Positions 1 through 9,583 of a DNA stretch of 64,000 nt are shown here, piece after piece. Position numbers and translations under genes: made by a program. The notes under the pieces were generated by a model, which saw nothing but the letters and a program-made list of their open reading frames with translations, ran no database searches and had not been told where the DNA came from. Source of the stretch: Pseudomonas neuropathica (GTDB lineage Bacteria > Pseudomonadota > Gammaproteobacteria > Pseudomonadales > Pseudomonadaceae); contig NZ_JACOPX010000002.1 in the NCBI RefSeq assembly GCF_015461835.1, forward strand, positions 248,001-312,000, given 5' to 3'. The first letter of the stretch is position 1; every line of letters starts with the position of its first letter.

Positions 1-19
1 CACGTTACAGCGTTCCAGT

Positions 20-39
20 GGCAGGCTATCCAGCCTGCC
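20..39. other. Hairpin upstream of hpf
   Basis: Two perfect 8-bp arms, GGCAGGCT and AGCCTGCC, flank a 4-nt loop just before the hpf ribosome binding site. No T-tract follows, so it is not a classical terminator. It may mark the 3' end of the preceding transcript (rpoN is the usual upstream neighbour but is not in the window) or modulate hpf translation. Confidence 0.4.
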
Positions 40-71
40 GCTTTATGCACTGGCAACGAAGGAGAAGCTGT

Positions 72-380
72 ATGCAAGTCAACATCAGTGGACACCAACT
101 GGAAGTGACCCAACCTCTGCGTTCCTACATCGAGGAAAAACTCCAACGACTGGAGCGCCATTTCGACAAGATCACCAACGTGCAAGTCACGATGTGCGTC
201 GAAAAGCTGAAGCAGAAAATCGAAGCCACCTTGCATATACCCGGCAGCGAAGTGGTCGCCAACGCGGAACATACCGATATGTACGCGGCGATCGACGCCT
301 TGACCGACAAGCTGGATAAACAACTCAAAAAGCATAAGGAAAAGACCCAGAGCCTGCTCCAGGGCGCTACCGGTCGATAA
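72..380 (+). CDS. hpf: Ribosome hibernation promoting factor HPF (short form)
   Basis: A 102-residue protein of the HPF/YfiA (S30AE) family, which binds the 30S subunit near the decoding centre and promotes inactive 100S dimers in stationary phase. The opening MQVNISGHQLEVT and the basic C-terminal run KLDKQLKKHKEK are typical. At about 100 residues it is the short form, lacking the C-terminal dimerisation domain of long HPF. The ATG at 72 is preferred to an in-frame upstream start because GAAGGAG lies about 7 nt before it and the extra N-terminal residues look non-native. It is followed after 11 nt by ptsN, as in the conserved rpoN-hpf-ptsN-rapZ-ptsO cluster. Confidence 0.95.
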   Translation: MQVNISGHQLEVTQPLRSYIEEKLQRLERHFDKITNVQVTMCVEKLKQKIEATLHIPGSEVVANAEHTDMYAAIDALTDKLDKQLKKHKEKTQSLLQGATGR

Positions 381-391
381 CCCCCCACCCC

Positions 392-856
392 ATGATCCGA
401 CTTGAAAGTATCCTGACCCCCGGCCGTTCCCTCGTGAACGTGCCGGGCGGCAGTAAAAAGAAAGCCCTCGAACAAATTGCCAACCTGATTGCCCGCGAAG
501 TGGCGGATCTGGAGATGCAAGATGTCTTCGAGGCGTTGATTGCCCGTGAAAAACTCGGTTCCACCGGTTTTGGCAACGGCATCGCCATTCCTCACTGCCG
601 CCTCAAGGGTTGCACAGCACCGATCAGTGCGCTGATGCATCTTGATGCTCCGATTGATTTCGACGCCATTGACGGCGCACCGGTTGACCTGCTGTTTGTT
701 TTGCTGGTCCCGGAGGCTGCCACCGATGCGCACCTGGAGCTGCTGCGCCAGATCGCCAGCATGCTCGATCGCAAGGAAGTGCGTGAAAAACTGCGCAGCG
801 CTCCAAGCAATGAAGCGTTGTATCAGGTTGTCCTGGACGAGCAGAACGGGCACTAA
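392..856 (+). CDS. ptsN: PTS IIA-like nitrogen regulatory protein (EIIA-Ntr)
   Basis: A 154-residue EIIA domain protein. It is the terminal phosphoacceptor of the nitrogen PTS (PtsP to NPr to EIIA-Ntr), which does not transport sugar but regulates potassium, nitrogen and carbon functions by protein contacts. The phosphorylated histidine is His68 in the motif GIAIPHCR, matching the family position. It lies between hpf and rapZ, with only 2 nt separating it from rapZ, so the genes are probably co-transcribed and translationally coupled. Confidence 0.96.
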   Translation: MIRLESILTPGRSLVNVPGGSKKKALEQIANLIAREVADLEMQDVFEALIAREKLGSTGFGNGIAIPHCRLKGCTAPISALMHLDAPIDFDAIDGAPVDLLFVLLVPEAATDAHLELLRQIASMLDRKEVREKLRSAPSNEALYQVVLDEQNGH

Positions 857-858
857 TC

Positions 859-1716
859 ATGCGCTTGATCATCGTCAGTGGCCGTTCCGGCTCGGGTAAA
901 AGTACGGCTCTGGATGTCCTTGAGGACAACGGCTATTACTGCATCGACAACCTGCCCGCAGGCTTGCTGCCGGAACTGGCCGAACGCGCGCTGATTCACA
1001 CGGAACTGGCGCAGCCGCTGGTAGCCGTGTCCATCGATGCGCGCAACCTGCCGAGCCACCTGACACGCTTTCCCGAACTGCTTGAAGATGTCCGGGCCAA
1101 ACACATCCAGTGCGACGTCCTGTATCTGGATGCCGACGAGGAAACCCTGCTCAAGCGTTTTTCTGAAACCCGCCGTCGCCATCCCCTGAGCAACGCCAAT
1201 CGCTCGCTGGCCGAGGCGATCCAGGATGAAACCGCCCTGCTCGGCCCGATCGCCGACCTCGCGGACCTGAAAATCAACACCACCAATCTGAACCTGTACC
1301 AGTTGCGCGACTCAATCAAGCTGCGTCTGCTGAACCAGCCGGAGCCGGGGACCGCATTTCTGGTCGAGTCCTTCGGCTTCAAGCGCGGCATGCCGGTGGA
1401 TGCGGATCTGGTGTTCGATGTGCGCTGCCTGCCTAATCCTTACTGGAAGCCGGAACTGCGTGCGCAATCGGGTCTCGATGCGCCGGTGGCCGAATACCTG
1501 GCGGCACAGCCGGAGGTCGAAGAAATGTTTCAGGACATCTTCACCTACCTGCACAAGTGGCTGCCGCGCTTCGCCGCGAGCAACCGCGCCTACGTCACCA
1601 TTGCCATTGGCTGCACCGGCGGGCATCACCGCTCCGTCTACCTGACCGAACGCCTGGGTCAGGCCCTGCAGAAAACCCTGAAGAACGTCCAGGTTCGCCA
1701 CCGCGACCTCACTTAA
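859..1716 (+). CDS. rapZ: RNase adapter RapZ (P-loop nucleotide-binding protein)
   Basis: A 285-residue protein of the RapZ (YvcJ/YhbJ) family. In enterobacteria RapZ delivers the sRNA GlmZ to RNase E and so controls glucosamine-6-phosphate synthase. Visible are the Walker A GRSGSGKS at residues 8-15 and the C-terminal RNA-binding domain with [10 protein letters not shown] at about 251-260. Whether Pseudomonas uses it for GlmZ-type control is not shown by the sequence; the association with PTS-Ntr genes is conserved. It is followed 15 nt later by ptsO. Confidence 0.95.
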   Translation: MRLIIVSGRSGSGKSTALDVLEDNGYYCIDNLPAGLLPELAERALIHTELAQPLVAVSIDARNLPSHLTRFPELLEDVRAKHIQCDVLYLDADEETLLKRFSETRRRHPLSNANRSLAEAIQDETALLGPIADLADLKINTTNLNLYQLRDSIKLRLLNQPEPGTAFLVESFGFKRGMPVDADLVFDVRCLPNPYWKPELRAQSGLDAPVAEYLAAQPEVEEMFQDIFTYLHKWLPRFAASNRAYVTIAIGCTGGHHRSVYLTERLGQALQKTLKNVQVRHRDLT

Positions 1717-1731
1717 AGGATTCACACCGCG

Positions 1732-2007
1732 ATGCCTGCTCTGGAAATCGAAATCATCAACAAGCTGGGCCTGCATGCCCGCGCATCGGCCAAGTTTGTT
1801 GGCGTGGCCGGGCAGTTTCCGGATTGCTCGATCAGAGTGGGCCGTACGCCAGAGACCACAGTCGATGGCAAAAGCATCATGGCGATGATGATGCTGGCTG
1901 CAGGCAAGGGCACCAAGATCTATTTGAGTACTGAAGGGCATCAGGAACAGGAAGCGCTGGATGCGCTGGTGGCGTTGATCAACAACTACTTCGACGAAGG
2001 TGGCTGA
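1732..2007 (+). CDS. ptsO: Nitrogen PTS phosphocarrier protein NPr (HPr-like)
   Basis: A 91-residue HPr-fold protein that relays phosphate from PtsP (EI-Ntr) to PtsN. The active-site His15 lies in NKLGLHARAS. Ser48 in DGKSIMAMM occupies the regulatory-serine position of HPr, although no HPr kinase is known in this lineage. It is the last gene of the hpf-ptsN-rapZ-ptsO unit; a single degenerate REP unit follows at 2053. Confidence 0.95.
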   Translation: MPALEIEIINKLGLHARASAKFVGVAGQFPDCSIRVGRTPETTVDGKSIMAMMMLAAGKGTKIYLSTEGHQEQEALDALVALINNYFDEGG

Positions 2008-2052
2008 CAGCCAAAATCAAAAAGTCGCAGCCCATGTCGCACCAATCCCTTC

Positions 2053-2087
2053 GTAGGAGCTGCCACAGGCTGCGATCTTTTGATCTT
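2053..2087. repeat. REP singlet, GTAGGAGCTGCC type
   Basis: A lone copy of the GTAGGAGCTGCC...GGCTGCGATCTTTT repeat, found elsewhere here as inverted pairs (24744, 56843). It sits between the convergent ptsO and ZIP transporter genes and touches the end of the latter. Confidence 0.7.
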
Positions 2088-2980
2088 CAACCCAACGCGG
2101 TATCCATCACCATCATCAGACAAAACCCGATCAACAGGCCAAGACTGGCCAGTTTGTCATGACCATTGCGTCGCGACTCGGGAATCACTTCATGGGTCAC
2201 CACCAGCAACATCGCCCCCGCCGCCAGAGCTAGTCCTAATGGCAACAACACCTGCGCCAGACTGACCAGCCACGCACATAACAACGCAAACACCGGTTCG
2301 ACCAGACCTGACGCCGCACCGATCAGGAAGGCCCTGACCCGCGACATCCCCGCCCCGGCCAACACCAACGCGATCACCAGACCTTCCGGGACATCCTGCA
2401 AAGCGATACCCATGGCCAGGCTGTCCGCATCCGGCATGCCGCCGCCAGCAGAAACCCCGACGGCCATGCCTTCAGGGATGTTATGGGCAATGATGGCGAA
2501 CACGAACAGCCAGATCCGTGGTGGAATCACCGGATGCTCGACGGTGCCGACGAGCATTTCCGGGGACGCGCCGGAAACCTTCCGATCGACCAGATACAGC
2601 CCGAACGCACCCAGCATGATGCCGAAGCAGATCAGGCCGCTGGCACCCCACGGTGTCAGTCCGAGGCTTTCGGCGGCAGCAATGCCCGGCACGATCAGCG
2701 AAAACGCCGTCGCCGCCAGCATTACCCCGGCGCCAAAACCCAGCAGCGTATCGCTGAGTGCCTGGGGCATGCGCCGGATTACCAGCACCGGCACAGCCCC
2801 GAGCGCCGTGCCGAGGGCGCAGATCGCGCCACCCTGCAACGCGCGCAACAGCCTCGGCTCGAGATTCAGCCATTCCAGTCCGTGGGCGACCAGCAAAGTC
2901 ATGCCCGCCAACAGCAACAGCGATCCCACTGCGTAACGAAACATACGCCCACTTCCGATCGCCAGCGTTTCAGTGCCCAT
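2087..2980 (-). CDS. ZIP family divalent metal transporter
   Basis: A 297-residue inner-membrane protein with about eight hydrophobic segments. The family metal-binding helices are visible as HNIPEGMAVG (helix IV) and DVPEGLVIA (helix V), with acidic and histidine ligands in place. ZIP proteins import zinc, iron or manganese; the substrate cannot be read from the sequence. It lies downstream of sodA on the same strand, separated by 30 nt, so read-through from the iron-starvation operon is possible but unproven. An N-terminal stretch of about 15 residues precedes the first membrane segment, and the start could be a few codons later. Confidence 0.88.
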   Translation of the reverse strand: MGTETLAIGSGRMFRYAVGSLLLLAGMTLLVAHGLEWLNLEPRLLRALQGGAICALGTALGAVPVLVIRRMPQALSDTLLGFGAGVMLAATAFSLIVPGIAAAESLGLTPWGASGLICFGIMLGAFGLYLVDRKVSGASPEMLVGTVEHPVIPPRIWLFVFAIIAHNIPEGMAVGVSAGGGMPDADSLAMGIALQDVPEGLVIALVLAGAGMSRVRAFLIGAASGLVEPVFALLCAWLVSLAQVLLPLGLALAAGAMLLVVTHEVIPESRRNGHDKLASLGLLIGFCLMMVMDTALG

Positions 2981-3010
2981 AGTCAGCCTTGGATTGTTTT
3001 TATAGAAGAC

Positions 3011-3622
3011 TTAAACCAGCGCAGCCTGATAACGCGCAGCGACTTCAGGCCAATTGATCACGTTGTAAAAGGCGTTGATGTATTCCGGCCGACGGTTCTG
3101 GTAGCGCAGGTAGTAGGCGTGCTCCCAGACATCGAGGCCGAGAATCGGCGTGTTGCCGTTCATCAAGGGGCTGTCCTGGTTGCCGCTGCTTTCCACCAGC
3201 AGGTTTTTCTCCGGGGTCACGCTCAGCCAGGCCCAGCCACTGCCGAAACGGGTCAGTGCGGCTTTGGTGAAGGCTTCCTTGAAGCTGTCGAGACCGCCCA
3301 ATTGCTCATCGATGGCTTTGGCCAGCGCGCCGTCCGGTTTGCCGCCGCCGCTTGGCACCATCACTTCCCAGAACAGCGAGTGATTGGCGTGACCGCCACC
3401 CTGATTGATCACTGCCGCACGGAGTTTTTCCGGTAGATCCTTGACGCTGGCGACCAGTTTTTCTACCGGCCATTCGGCGTATTCAGTGCCTTCTACGGCG
3501 GCGTTGAGGTTGTTGATGTAGGTCTGGTGATGCTTGGTGTAGTGGATCTCCATAGTCTGCGCATCGATGTGCGGTTCGAGCGCGTCGTAGGCGTAAGGCA
3601 AGGCAGGCAAGGTAAAAGCCAT
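3011..3622 (-). CDS. sodA: Manganese superoxide dismutase
   Basis: A 203-residue Fe/Mn superoxide dismutase that converts superoxide to hydrogen peroxide and oxygen in the cytoplasm. Metal ligands are His27, His81 (HANHSLFW), Asp164 and His168 (DVWEHAYYL). The Gln149 in GNQDSPL and GGGH before His81 favour manganese over iron. The start [10 protein letters not shown] is the family start; a longer in-frame reading through orfX was rejected. It is the last gene of fagA-fumC-orfX-sodA, an arrangement in which iron starvation replaces iron enzymes with iron-free ones. Confidence 0.96.
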   Translation of the reverse strand: MAFTLPALPYAYDALEPHIDAQTMEIHYTKHHQTYINNLNAAVEGTEYAEWPVEKLVASVKDLPEKLRAAVINQGGGHANHSLFWEVMVPSGGGKPDGALAKAIDEQLGGLDSFKEAFTKAALTRFGSGWAWLSVTPEKNLLVESSGNQDSPLMNGNTPILGLDVWEHAYYLRYQNRRPEYINAFYNVINWPEVAARYQAALV

Positions 3623-3623
3623 T

Positions 3624-4064
3624 TCAATGGACTCCATGGTGATGAGGGGCAGGCGCGCGGCGCGCATTGCCGGTATCCGGATGCAGCAGGCGTTGGGTGC
3701 GCGGGTATTCACCGTGCTCGCTGATGAAATTCAACAGCTCGACGTAAGTCTTGCTGCTCTGGCGCAGCGCCGCTTCACGCAAGGCCAGGCGCTGACGTTC
3801 GTCCTGCATGGTCTGCAACAAGCGTTGATGAATGGCGCAGAGGTATTCGGCGCTCTCCTCTGGCTGATTCAGGCGCAAGTGCAGATCGGCCAGGTTGTGG
3901 TGGGAGATGACGCAAGCCGCCACCGCTTCGTCGGCATCCGCCCAGCGTTCGAACAACACTTGCGCCAGGGCCAGGGCTTGCAGGTAAGCCTCACGGGCGT
4001 CGATCAGTTCGCCGAGCATGAAGCAGCGATTGGCCCGTTCGATCGTGCGTTTCCAGTGCTCCAT
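3624..4064 (-). CDS. OrfX of the fumC-sodA operon, TPR-like protein
   Basis: A 146-residue, mostly helical protein of unknown function, conserved between fumC and sodA in Pseudomonas. Repeating A/L/Y spacing ([25 protein letters not shown]) suggests tetratricopeptide-type helix pairs at about residues 10-80. The C-terminal tail is short, polar and His-rich ([10 protein letters not shown]). The stop lies 1 nt before the sodA start, implying translational coupling. The role is unknown; context implies the iron-limitation or oxidative-stress response. Confidence 0.85.
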   Translation of the reverse strand: MEHWKRTIERANRCFMLGELIDAREAYLQALALAQVLFERWADADEAVAACVISHHNLADLHLRLNQPEESAEYLCAIHQRLLQTMQDERQRLALREAALRQSSKTYVELLNFISEHGEYPRTQRLLHPDTGNARRAPAPHHHGVH

Positions 4065-4091
4065 GGTGAGCCTCCAAAGCGGTTGCGGGGT

Positions 4092-5468
4092 TTACACGCC
4101 GCCGGCGGTGAGTTTCTCGGGGTTGAGCAACTCTTCCAGTTGGCTGCGCGACAGGTCGGTGTGTTCCAGGGCGACGTCGATCACCGCACGGCCTTCCTTG
4201 TAGGCCTGCTTGGCGATTTCGGCGGCTTTCTGGTAACCGATGATCGGGTTGAGCGCGGTCACCAGAATCGGGTTGCGCGACAACGCTTCTTTAAGGCGCG
4301 ACTCGTTCACCTTGAAACTGGCGATGGCTTTGTCGCCGAGCAAGCGGCTGGAATTGGCCAGCAGCTCGATGCTGCTCAGCAGGTTCTGCGCGATGATCGG
4401 CAGCATCACGTTCAGTTCGAAATTGCCCGACTGACCAGCAATGGTGATCACCGAATCGTTGCCGATCACTTGTGCGGCGACCATGGCGGTGGCTTCCGGG
4501 ATCACCGGATTGACTTTGCCCGGCATGATCGACGAGCCCGGTTGCAGGGCTTCGAGTTCGATTTCACCGAGGCCGGCAAGCGGGCCGGAGTTCATCCAGC
4601 GCAGGTCGTTGGCGATTTTCATCAGCGACACCGCAGTGGCCTTGAGCTGGCCGGAGACGGCGACGGCGGTGTCCTGCGAGCCGATCAGCGCGAACAGATC
4701 CTTGCCCGGAGTAAATTCCACGTCGGTCAATTGACTCAACTGGCGGCTGAAACGCGCGGCGAACTCAGGATGCGCGTTGATCCCGGTGCCGACCGCCGTG
4801 CCACCCTGCGCTAGGGATTGCAGGCTTGGCAGCAAATCCTGCAGATGACTGATGTTGGCCTTGAGCTGCTGCGCCCAACCGTTCAGTACCTGGCTCATGC
4901 GCACCGGCATTGCGTCCATCAAATGCGTGCGGCCGGTTTTGACGTGGCGATGTACGTGCGTGGCTTTGTGCTCGATCACTTGCACCAGGTGCAGCAGCGC
5001 CGGCAGCAGTTGTTCGTGCAGGGCCAGCGCAGCGCTGACGTGGATGGTGGTCGGGATGATGTCGTTGCTGCTCTGGCCGCAGTTGACGTGATCGTTGGCG
5101 TTGACCGGCTCGCCGAGCAGACGGCTGGCCAGGGTGGCGATCACTTCGTTGGCGTTCATGTTGGAACTGGTGCCGGAACCGGTCTGGAAGATGTCCACCG
5201 GGAAATGCTGCATGAAGTCGCCTTCGAGCAGGCCTTGCGCGGCGTCGCTGATGGCTTTGCCTTGGGCGGCGCTGATCTGGTTGAGTTCAACGTTGGCGCG
5301 GGCGGCGGCGGCTTTGGCGAGGATCAGCGCGCGGATGAATTGCGTCGGCATCGGTTTGCCGCTAATCGGGAAGTTATCCACCGCGCGCTGGGTTTGCGCG
5401 CCGTAGAGAGCGTCCACCGGCACCTGCAGTTCGCCCATGCTGTCGCGCTCAATACGTGTCTTGGTCAT
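4092..5468 (-). CDS. fumC: Class II fumarate hydratase (iron-independent fumarase C)
   Basis: A 458-residue fumarase that interconverts fumarate and malate in the TCA cycle without an iron-sulfur cluster. The superfamily signature GSSIMPGKVNP is at 311-321 and the earlier SSNMNANEV and GRTHLMDAMP blocks are present. The start MTKTRIERDS was chosen because the upstream in-frame stretch is fagA sequence in another frame; fagA and fumC overlap by 20 bp. Placement under a Fur-type site fits its role as a back-up when iron is scarce. Confidence 0.96.
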   Translation of the reverse strand: MTKTRIERDSMGELQVPVDALYGAQTQRAVDNFPISGKPMPTQFIRALILAKAAAARANVELNQISAAQGKAISDAAQGLLEGDFMQHFPVDIFQTGSGTSSNMNANEVIATLASRLLGEPVNANDHVNCGQSSNDIIPTTIHVSAALALHEQLLPALLHLVQVIEHKATHVHRHVKTGRTHLMDAMPVRMSQVLNGWAQQLKANISHLQDLLPSLQSLAQGGTAVGTGINAHPEFAARFSRQLSQLTDVEFTPGKDLFALIGSQDTAVAVSGQLKATAVSLMKIANDLRWMNSGPLAGLGEIELEALQPGSSIMPGKVNPVIPEATAMVAAQVIGNDSVITIAGQSGNFELNVMLPIIAQNLLSSIELLANSSRLLGDKAIASFKVNESRLKEALSRNPILVTALNPIIGYQKAAEIAKQAYKEGRAVIDVALEHTDLSRSQLEELLNPEKLTAGGV

Positions 5469-5856
5469 CTGAAAATCCTTGCACCAGTTCAATAAGGGGA
5501 ATCGAGGGCAGCAATTCGCAGGTGGCGAGTTGCCAGGTGTAGCGTTGCCAGCGCTGGAGCCGGCAGTTGCACAGGGACAGGCGCTCCATTTCACGCAGTG
5601 GACGCCAGGCTTGATCGAGACAGAAGCTGCGCCAATGCCACGGCAAGGCGATGTCGGTGGCCGTGTCGAGCAGCAGACGGAAGGAGGTTTCAGCGATGGT
5701 CCAGGGAGAAGTCGCCGTACAACAGGCCAGATACCGGCCCTCGGCCAGATAGTGTTCGATCAGGCGCGGTTCGTCGGGATCCATCGCGCAACGGATCTGG
5801 CGACTCATCCAGCGCCAGCTTTCGAGGTACGGCTGCTCGTGCAAGGCAGAACTCAT
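5449..5856 (-). CDS. fagA: FagA, Fur-associated gene product of unknown function
   Basis: A 135-residue protein rich in Trp, Cys and Arg (SWRWMSRQIRCAM, LACCTATSPW), recognised as the first gene of the P. aeruginosa fagA-fumC-orfX-sodA operon. No enzymatic motif or membrane segment is visible. Its last 20 bp overlap fumC, so the two are translationally coupled. A Fur-box-like palindrome lies directly upstream (5873-5906). Confidence 0.88.
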   Translation of the reverse strand: MSSALHEQPYLESWRWMSRQIRCAMDPDEPRLIEHYLAEGRYLACCTATSPWTIAETSFRLLLDTATDIALPWHWRSFCLDQAWRPLREMERLSLCNCRLQRWQRYTWQLATCELLPSIPLIELVQGFSDDQDTY

Positions 5857-5872
5857 GATCCGGGGCTCATCC

Positions 5873-5906
5873 GATAATGAGATTTATTATTAGATGATAA
5901 TGAGAA
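5873..5906 (-). promoter_or_regulatory. Fur-box-like operator for fagA-fumC-orfX-sodA
   Basis: The segment contains GATAATGAGA twice (5873-5882 and about 5896-5905) separated by an AT-rich stretch, giving overlapping partial matches to the Fur consensus GATAATGATAATCATTATC. It begins 17 nt upstream of fagA. Iron-Fur binding here would repress the operon in iron sufficiency, as established for the P. aeruginosa homologue. Confidence 0.75.
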
Positions 5907-5940
5907 CCAAAACAAGGGCGCCGAACCATGCAGATTTCAT

Positions 5941-6030
5941 TGTGGGAGCGCGCCTGCTCGCGAAGGTGTCGTGCCGGTCACCACTGCGGTCGGTCGTGAA
6001 ATCGCTTTCGCGAGCAGGCTCGCTCCCACA
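5941..6030. repeat. REP inverted pair, GTGGGAGCG type
   Basis: Two inverted copies of a REP unit (GTGGGAGCGCGCCTGCTCGC and its complement) flank about 45 nt. Located between fagA (divergent side) and the pmbA terminator. This is the typical Pseudomonas REPIN arrangement. Confidence 0.85.
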
Positions 6031-6051
6031 TTGGTTTTGTATGGAGCCAAT

Positions 6052-6090
6052 AAAAAAGGCGCGCCACCCGATGAGGTGGCGCGCCTTTTG
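6052..6090 (-). terminator. Rho-independent terminator of pmbA
   Basis: A perfect 11-bp GC-rich stem (GGCGCGCCACC / GGTGGCGCGCC) with a 6-nt loop, followed on the minus strand by TTTTTTA. It lies 16 nt after the pmbA stop. Confidence 0.9.
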
Positions 6091-6105
6091 TGTGACGGCC
6101 GGGGT

Positions 6106-7452
6106 TTAGCTGCCCGCGACAGTCATCCGTTCGATCAACACCGAACCGGTGCGAATGTTGCTGCGCAGCTCCAGATCATTACCGACCGCGACGATTTGCT
6201 TGAACATATCGCGCATATTGCCGGCGATGGTCACTTCCTGCACGGCGAACTGAATTTCACCGTTTTCGACCCAGAAACCCGCCGCTCCGCGTGAATAGTC
6301 GCCGGTGACCATGTTCAAGCCATGGCCCATCAATTCGGTGACCAGCAAGCCACGGCCCATGCGCTTCAACAGTGCAGCCTGGTCTTCATCGCCATGGGTG
6401 ACGAACAGGTTGTGTACGCCGCCTGCGTTGGCCGTGCTCGGCATACCCAGTTTACGTCCGGAGTACGTGCCGAGGATATACGACACCAACTCGCCCTTTT
6501 CGACGAACGGTTTAGCATATGTCGCCAGACCATCACCGTCGTAGGAAGCACTGCCCATCGCGCGCATCAGGTGCGGACGCTCATCGATGGTCAGCCATTC
6601 CGGGAACAGCTTCTGCCCCAGGGTGCCTTCAAGGAAGGACGACTTGCGATACAGGCTGCCGCCGGACACTGCCGAGAGGAAACTGCCAAACAGACCACCC
6701 GCCAGTTCTGCGGAAAACAGCACCGGCACTTCGCAAGTCGGCACCGGACGCGCGCCCAGACGGCTCGCCGCCCGTTGCGCAGCACGCTGGCCGATGCTTA
6801 CCGGATCCGCGAGCAAAGTGCCCTGACGGTTTACGTCATACCAGTAATCGCGCTGCATCTGGCCATCGGCCTCGGCAATCATCACGCAACTCAGGCTGTG
6901 CCGCGTCGATGCGTAGCCACCAATGAAACCGTGGCTGTTGCCGTACACGCGGCAGCCCTGATGAGTGCTGAGGGTGGTGCCGTCGGCATTCTTGATCCGC
7001 GCATCGGCGTCGAATGCTGCCGCTTCACAGAGCAAGGCCTTCTCAATGGCCTGCTCCGGGGTGATGTCCCACTCGTGGAACAGGTCGAAATCGTGCTGTT
7101 CCTTGGCCATCAACGCCGCATCGGCCAGGCCCGAGGCCTCGTCTTCGGAAGTGTGTTTAGCAATGGCCAGTGCCGCCGCGACGGTCTCGCGAATCGCATC
7201 CGGACCGGTCGCCGACGTGCTGGCCGAGCCTTTGCGCTGGCCCACATACAGGGTGATGCCAAAGCCCTGATCGCGGTTGAACTCGACCGTTTCGACCTCT
7301 CGTTGGCGCACCGACGTCGACAATCCCTGCTCCAGCGACACCGCGACTTCGCAGGCACTGGCGCCCTGACGCTTGGCTTCGGCGATGATCTGCTCGACTT
7401 GTTCCTGCAGTGCCGGCAATGCCTGCGGGCCGACGCTTTGAACTGCACTCAT
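6106..7452 (-). CDS. pmbA: Metalloprotease subunit PmbA (TldE)
   Basis: A 448-residue protein of the TldD/PmbA family. In E. coli TldD and TldE form a heterodimer that degrades unstructured peptides and matures microcin B17; TldE itself lacks the metal-binding HExxxH, and none is seen here. The start MSAVQSV is preferred over a GTG four codons upstream because GGAGA is well spaced from this ATG. tldD lies nearby on the same strand, but darP between them is on the opposite strand, so the two are separately transcribed. Confidence 0.93.
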   Translation of the reverse strand: MSAVQSVGPQALPALQEQVEQIIAEAKRQGASACEVAVSLEQGLSTSVRQREVETVEFNRDQGFGITLYVGQRKGSASTSATGPDAIRETVAAALAIAKHTSEDEASGLADAALMAKEQHDFDLFHEWDITPEQAIEKALLCEAAAFDADARIKNADGTTLSTHQGCRVYGNSHGFIGGYASTRHSLSCVMIAEADGQMQRDYWYDVNRQGTLLADPVSIGQRAAQRAASRLGARPVPTCEVPVLFSAELAGGLFGSFLSAVSGGSLYRKSSFLEGTLGQKLFPEWLTIDERPHLMRAMGSASYDGDGLATYAKPFVEKGELVSYILGTYSGRKLGMPSTANAGGVHNLFVTHGDEDQAALLKRMGRGLLVTELMGHGLNMVTGDYSRGAAGFWVENGEIQFAVQEVTIAGNMRDMFKQIVAVGNDLELRSNIRTGSVLIERMTVAGS

Positions 7453-7560
7453 GCTCATCTCCACTCAAATTCTGCTTTCGGCTGGGGTCATCGAGCGACC
7501 GGGCCGGACAAGCGGCCCCCGACTGGTTATCATGGCGGCGTTTCTTTGCGGACTGCCACC

Positions 7561-8085
7561 ATGGTTGATTCTTACGACGACTCCCTCGATACGGGAGAAA
7601 AAAGCAAATCTCAGGTCAAACGCGAGCTGCATGCTCTGGTTGACCTCGGCGAGCGCCTGACAACACTCAAGCCAGACTTGATCGCAAAACTGCCGCTGAC
7701 CGACGCTATGCGCCGGGCGTTGGCCGATGCGCCCAAGCACACCGCGAACATCGCGCGTAAACGGCACTTGCAGTTCATCGGCAAACTGATGCGCGATCAG
7801 GACACTGACGCGATTCTCACGCTGCTCGATCAACTCGATGCCTCGACTCGTCAGTACAACGAGCGTTTCCACAATCTCGAACGCTGGCGTGATCGCCTGA
7901 TCGCAGGCGACGATGCCGTGCTGGAAAAATTCGTCGTCGAGTACCCGGACGCCGATCGCCAGCAACTGCGTTCCCTGATCCGTCAGGCTCAGCACGAGGT
8001 TGCGCAAAACAAACCTCCTGCTTCCAGCCGCAAGATCTTCAAGTACATCCGTGAGCTGGACGAGACTCAACGCGGTCTGCGTTGA
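7561..8085 (+). CDS. darP: Ribosome biogenesis factor DarP (YjgA, DUF615)
   Basis: A 174-residue basic, helical protein of the YjgA/DUF615 family, which associates with 50S assembly intermediates (renamed DarP in E. coli). The N-terminus MVDSYDDS is acidic, followed by [20 protein letters not shown], the best conserved block. The start at 7561 fits the family. A much longer open frame runs upstream antisense to pmbA and was discarded. The gene is divergent from pmbA and convergent with tldD. Confidence 0.92.
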   Translation: MVDSYDDSLDTGEKSKSQVKRELHALVDLGERLTTLKPDLIAKLPLTDAMRRALADAPKHTANIARKRHLQFIGKLMRDQDTDAILTLLDQLDASTRQYNERFHNLERWRDRLIAGDDAVLEKFVVEYPDADRQQLRSLIRQAQHEVAQNKPPASSRKIFKYIRELDETQRGLR

Positions 8086-8136
8086 TATTCGCCATCGGGT
8101 GGTCGCCCTGCGCGCCACCCGAAGCTCCACCTATTC

Positions 8137-9579
8137 TTATGCGCCCGTGCCACCCACGGTGATCGCATCGATTTTCAGCGTCGGCTGGCCCACGCCTACC
8201 GGCACCGATTGCCCATCCTTGCCGCACGTGCCCACACCGCTGTCCAGCGCCAGATCGTTACCGACCATCGACACCCGGCTCATCGCCTCGGGGCCGTTGC
8301 CGATCAACGTCGCGCCTTTGACCGGCGCAGTGATCTTGCCGTCTTCGATCAGATACGCCTCGCTGGTGGAGAACACGAACTTGCCGCTGGTGATATCGAC
8401 CTGACCGCCGCCGAGGTTGGCGCAGTAGATGCCCTTCTTCACCGACGCGATGATTTCTGCCGGATCGCTTTCGCCACCGAGCATGTAAGTGTTGGTCATG
8501 CGTGGCATCGGCAGATGCGCGTAGGATTCACGACGACCGTTACCGGTGCGGGCCACGCCCATCAGACGCGCATTGAGCTTGTCCTGCATGTAGCCCTTGA
8601 GTACGCCGTTTTCGATCAGCGTGGTGCACTCGGTCGGGGTGCCCTCGTCGTCGACGCTCAGCGAACCGCGACGGCCGCTCAAGGTGCCGTCATCGACGAT
8701 AGTGCAAAGTTTCGAGGCAACCATTTCGCCCATGCGGCCGCTGTAGGCCGAACTGCCCTTGCGGTTGAAGTCGCCTTCGAGACCGTGGCCGACGGCTTCG
8801 TGCAACAGCACACCGGACCAGCCCGAACCCAACACCACCGGCAACGTACCGGCCGGCGCAGGAATCGCTTCCAGATTTACCAGCGCCTGACGCAGCGCTT
8901 CACGGGCATAGCCCATGGCGCGGTCTTCGGCGAGGAAATAACGGTAGTCGGTACGCCCGCCGCCGCCATGCCCGCCACGCTCGCGACGGCCATTCTGTTC
9001 GACGATCACACTGACGTTGAAACGCACCAGTGGACGCACATCGGCGGCCAGACCGCCGTCGGTGGACGCCACCAGAATCCGCTCCCACACACCCGCCATG
9101 CTGACGCTGACCTGCTGGATACGCGGGTCAAGTGCGCGGGTGGCGACATCGATGCGCTTGAGCAGCTCGACTTTCTCGGCGCGGCTCAACACTTCCAGCG
9201 GGTTATCCGGCGCGTATAACTGTGCAACGTCTTGAGTGGTAAACGCCTGGACTGTGCCGTTCTGCCCGGCCCGGGAGATCGAACGCGCGGCACGGGCCGC
9301 TGCGCCGAGGGCTTCGAGGGTGATCGCGTTGCTGTAGGCAAAACCGGTTTTCTCACCGGACTGCGCGCGGACGCCGACACCCTGATCAAGGTTGAAGCTG
9401 CCTTCCTTGACGATGCCGTCTTCCAGCGCCCAGGATTCGGAAATCTGGCCCTGGAAATACAGGTCGGCGGCGTCGATGCCGGGGCCGGCCAGGTCGCCGA
9501 GCACGCCTTGCAGGCTCTCGATCGTCACGCCGCCGGGCGCCAACAGGTGATCACTGACTGAGGACAACAACTCGCTCAT
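8137..9579 (-). CDS. tldD: Metalloprotease TldD
   Basis: A 480-residue zinc-peptidase subunit that partners PmbA/TldE. The catalytic metal motif HEAVGH is at residues 260-265, followed by GLEGD. The C-terminal glycine-rich block ([15 protein letters not shown]) is also typical. Its stop is 51 nt from the convergent darP stop. It starts 4 nt after the stop of the nitrilase gene, so nitrilase-tldD is an operon and probably also includes yhdP upstream. Confidence 0.95.
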   Translation of the reverse strand: MSELLSSVSDHLLAPGGVTIESLQGVLGDLAGPGIDAADLYFQGQISESWALEDGIVKEGSFNLDQGVGVRAQSGEKTGFAYSNAITLEALGAAARAARSISRAGQNGTVQAFTTQDVAQLYAPDNPLEVLSRAEKVELLKRIDVATRALDPRIQQVSVSMAGVWERILVASTDGGLAADVRPLVRFNVSVIVEQNGRRERGGHGGGGRTDYRYFLAEDRAMGYAREALRQALVNLEAIPAPAGTLPVVLGSGWSGVLLHEAVGHGLEGDFNRKGSSAYSGRMGEMVASKLCTIVDDGTLSGRRGSLSVDDEGTPTECTTLIENGVLKGYMQDKLNARLMGVARTGNGRRESYAHLPMPRMTNTYMLGGESDPAEIIASVKKGIYCANLGGGQVDITSGKFVFSTSEAYLIEDGKITAPVKGATLIGNGPEAMSRVSMVGNDLALDSGVGTCGKDGQSVPVGVGQPTLKIDAITVGGTGA

Positions 9580-9583
9580 AGGT

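Noticed and set aside
1..71. Tail of rpoN
   Set aside because: All three frames are open but none resembles the sigma-54 C-terminus, so rpoN must end before the window.
6322..7560. Long plus-strand open frame upstream of darP
   Set aside because: Antisense to pmbA; the true darP start at 7561 fits family length.
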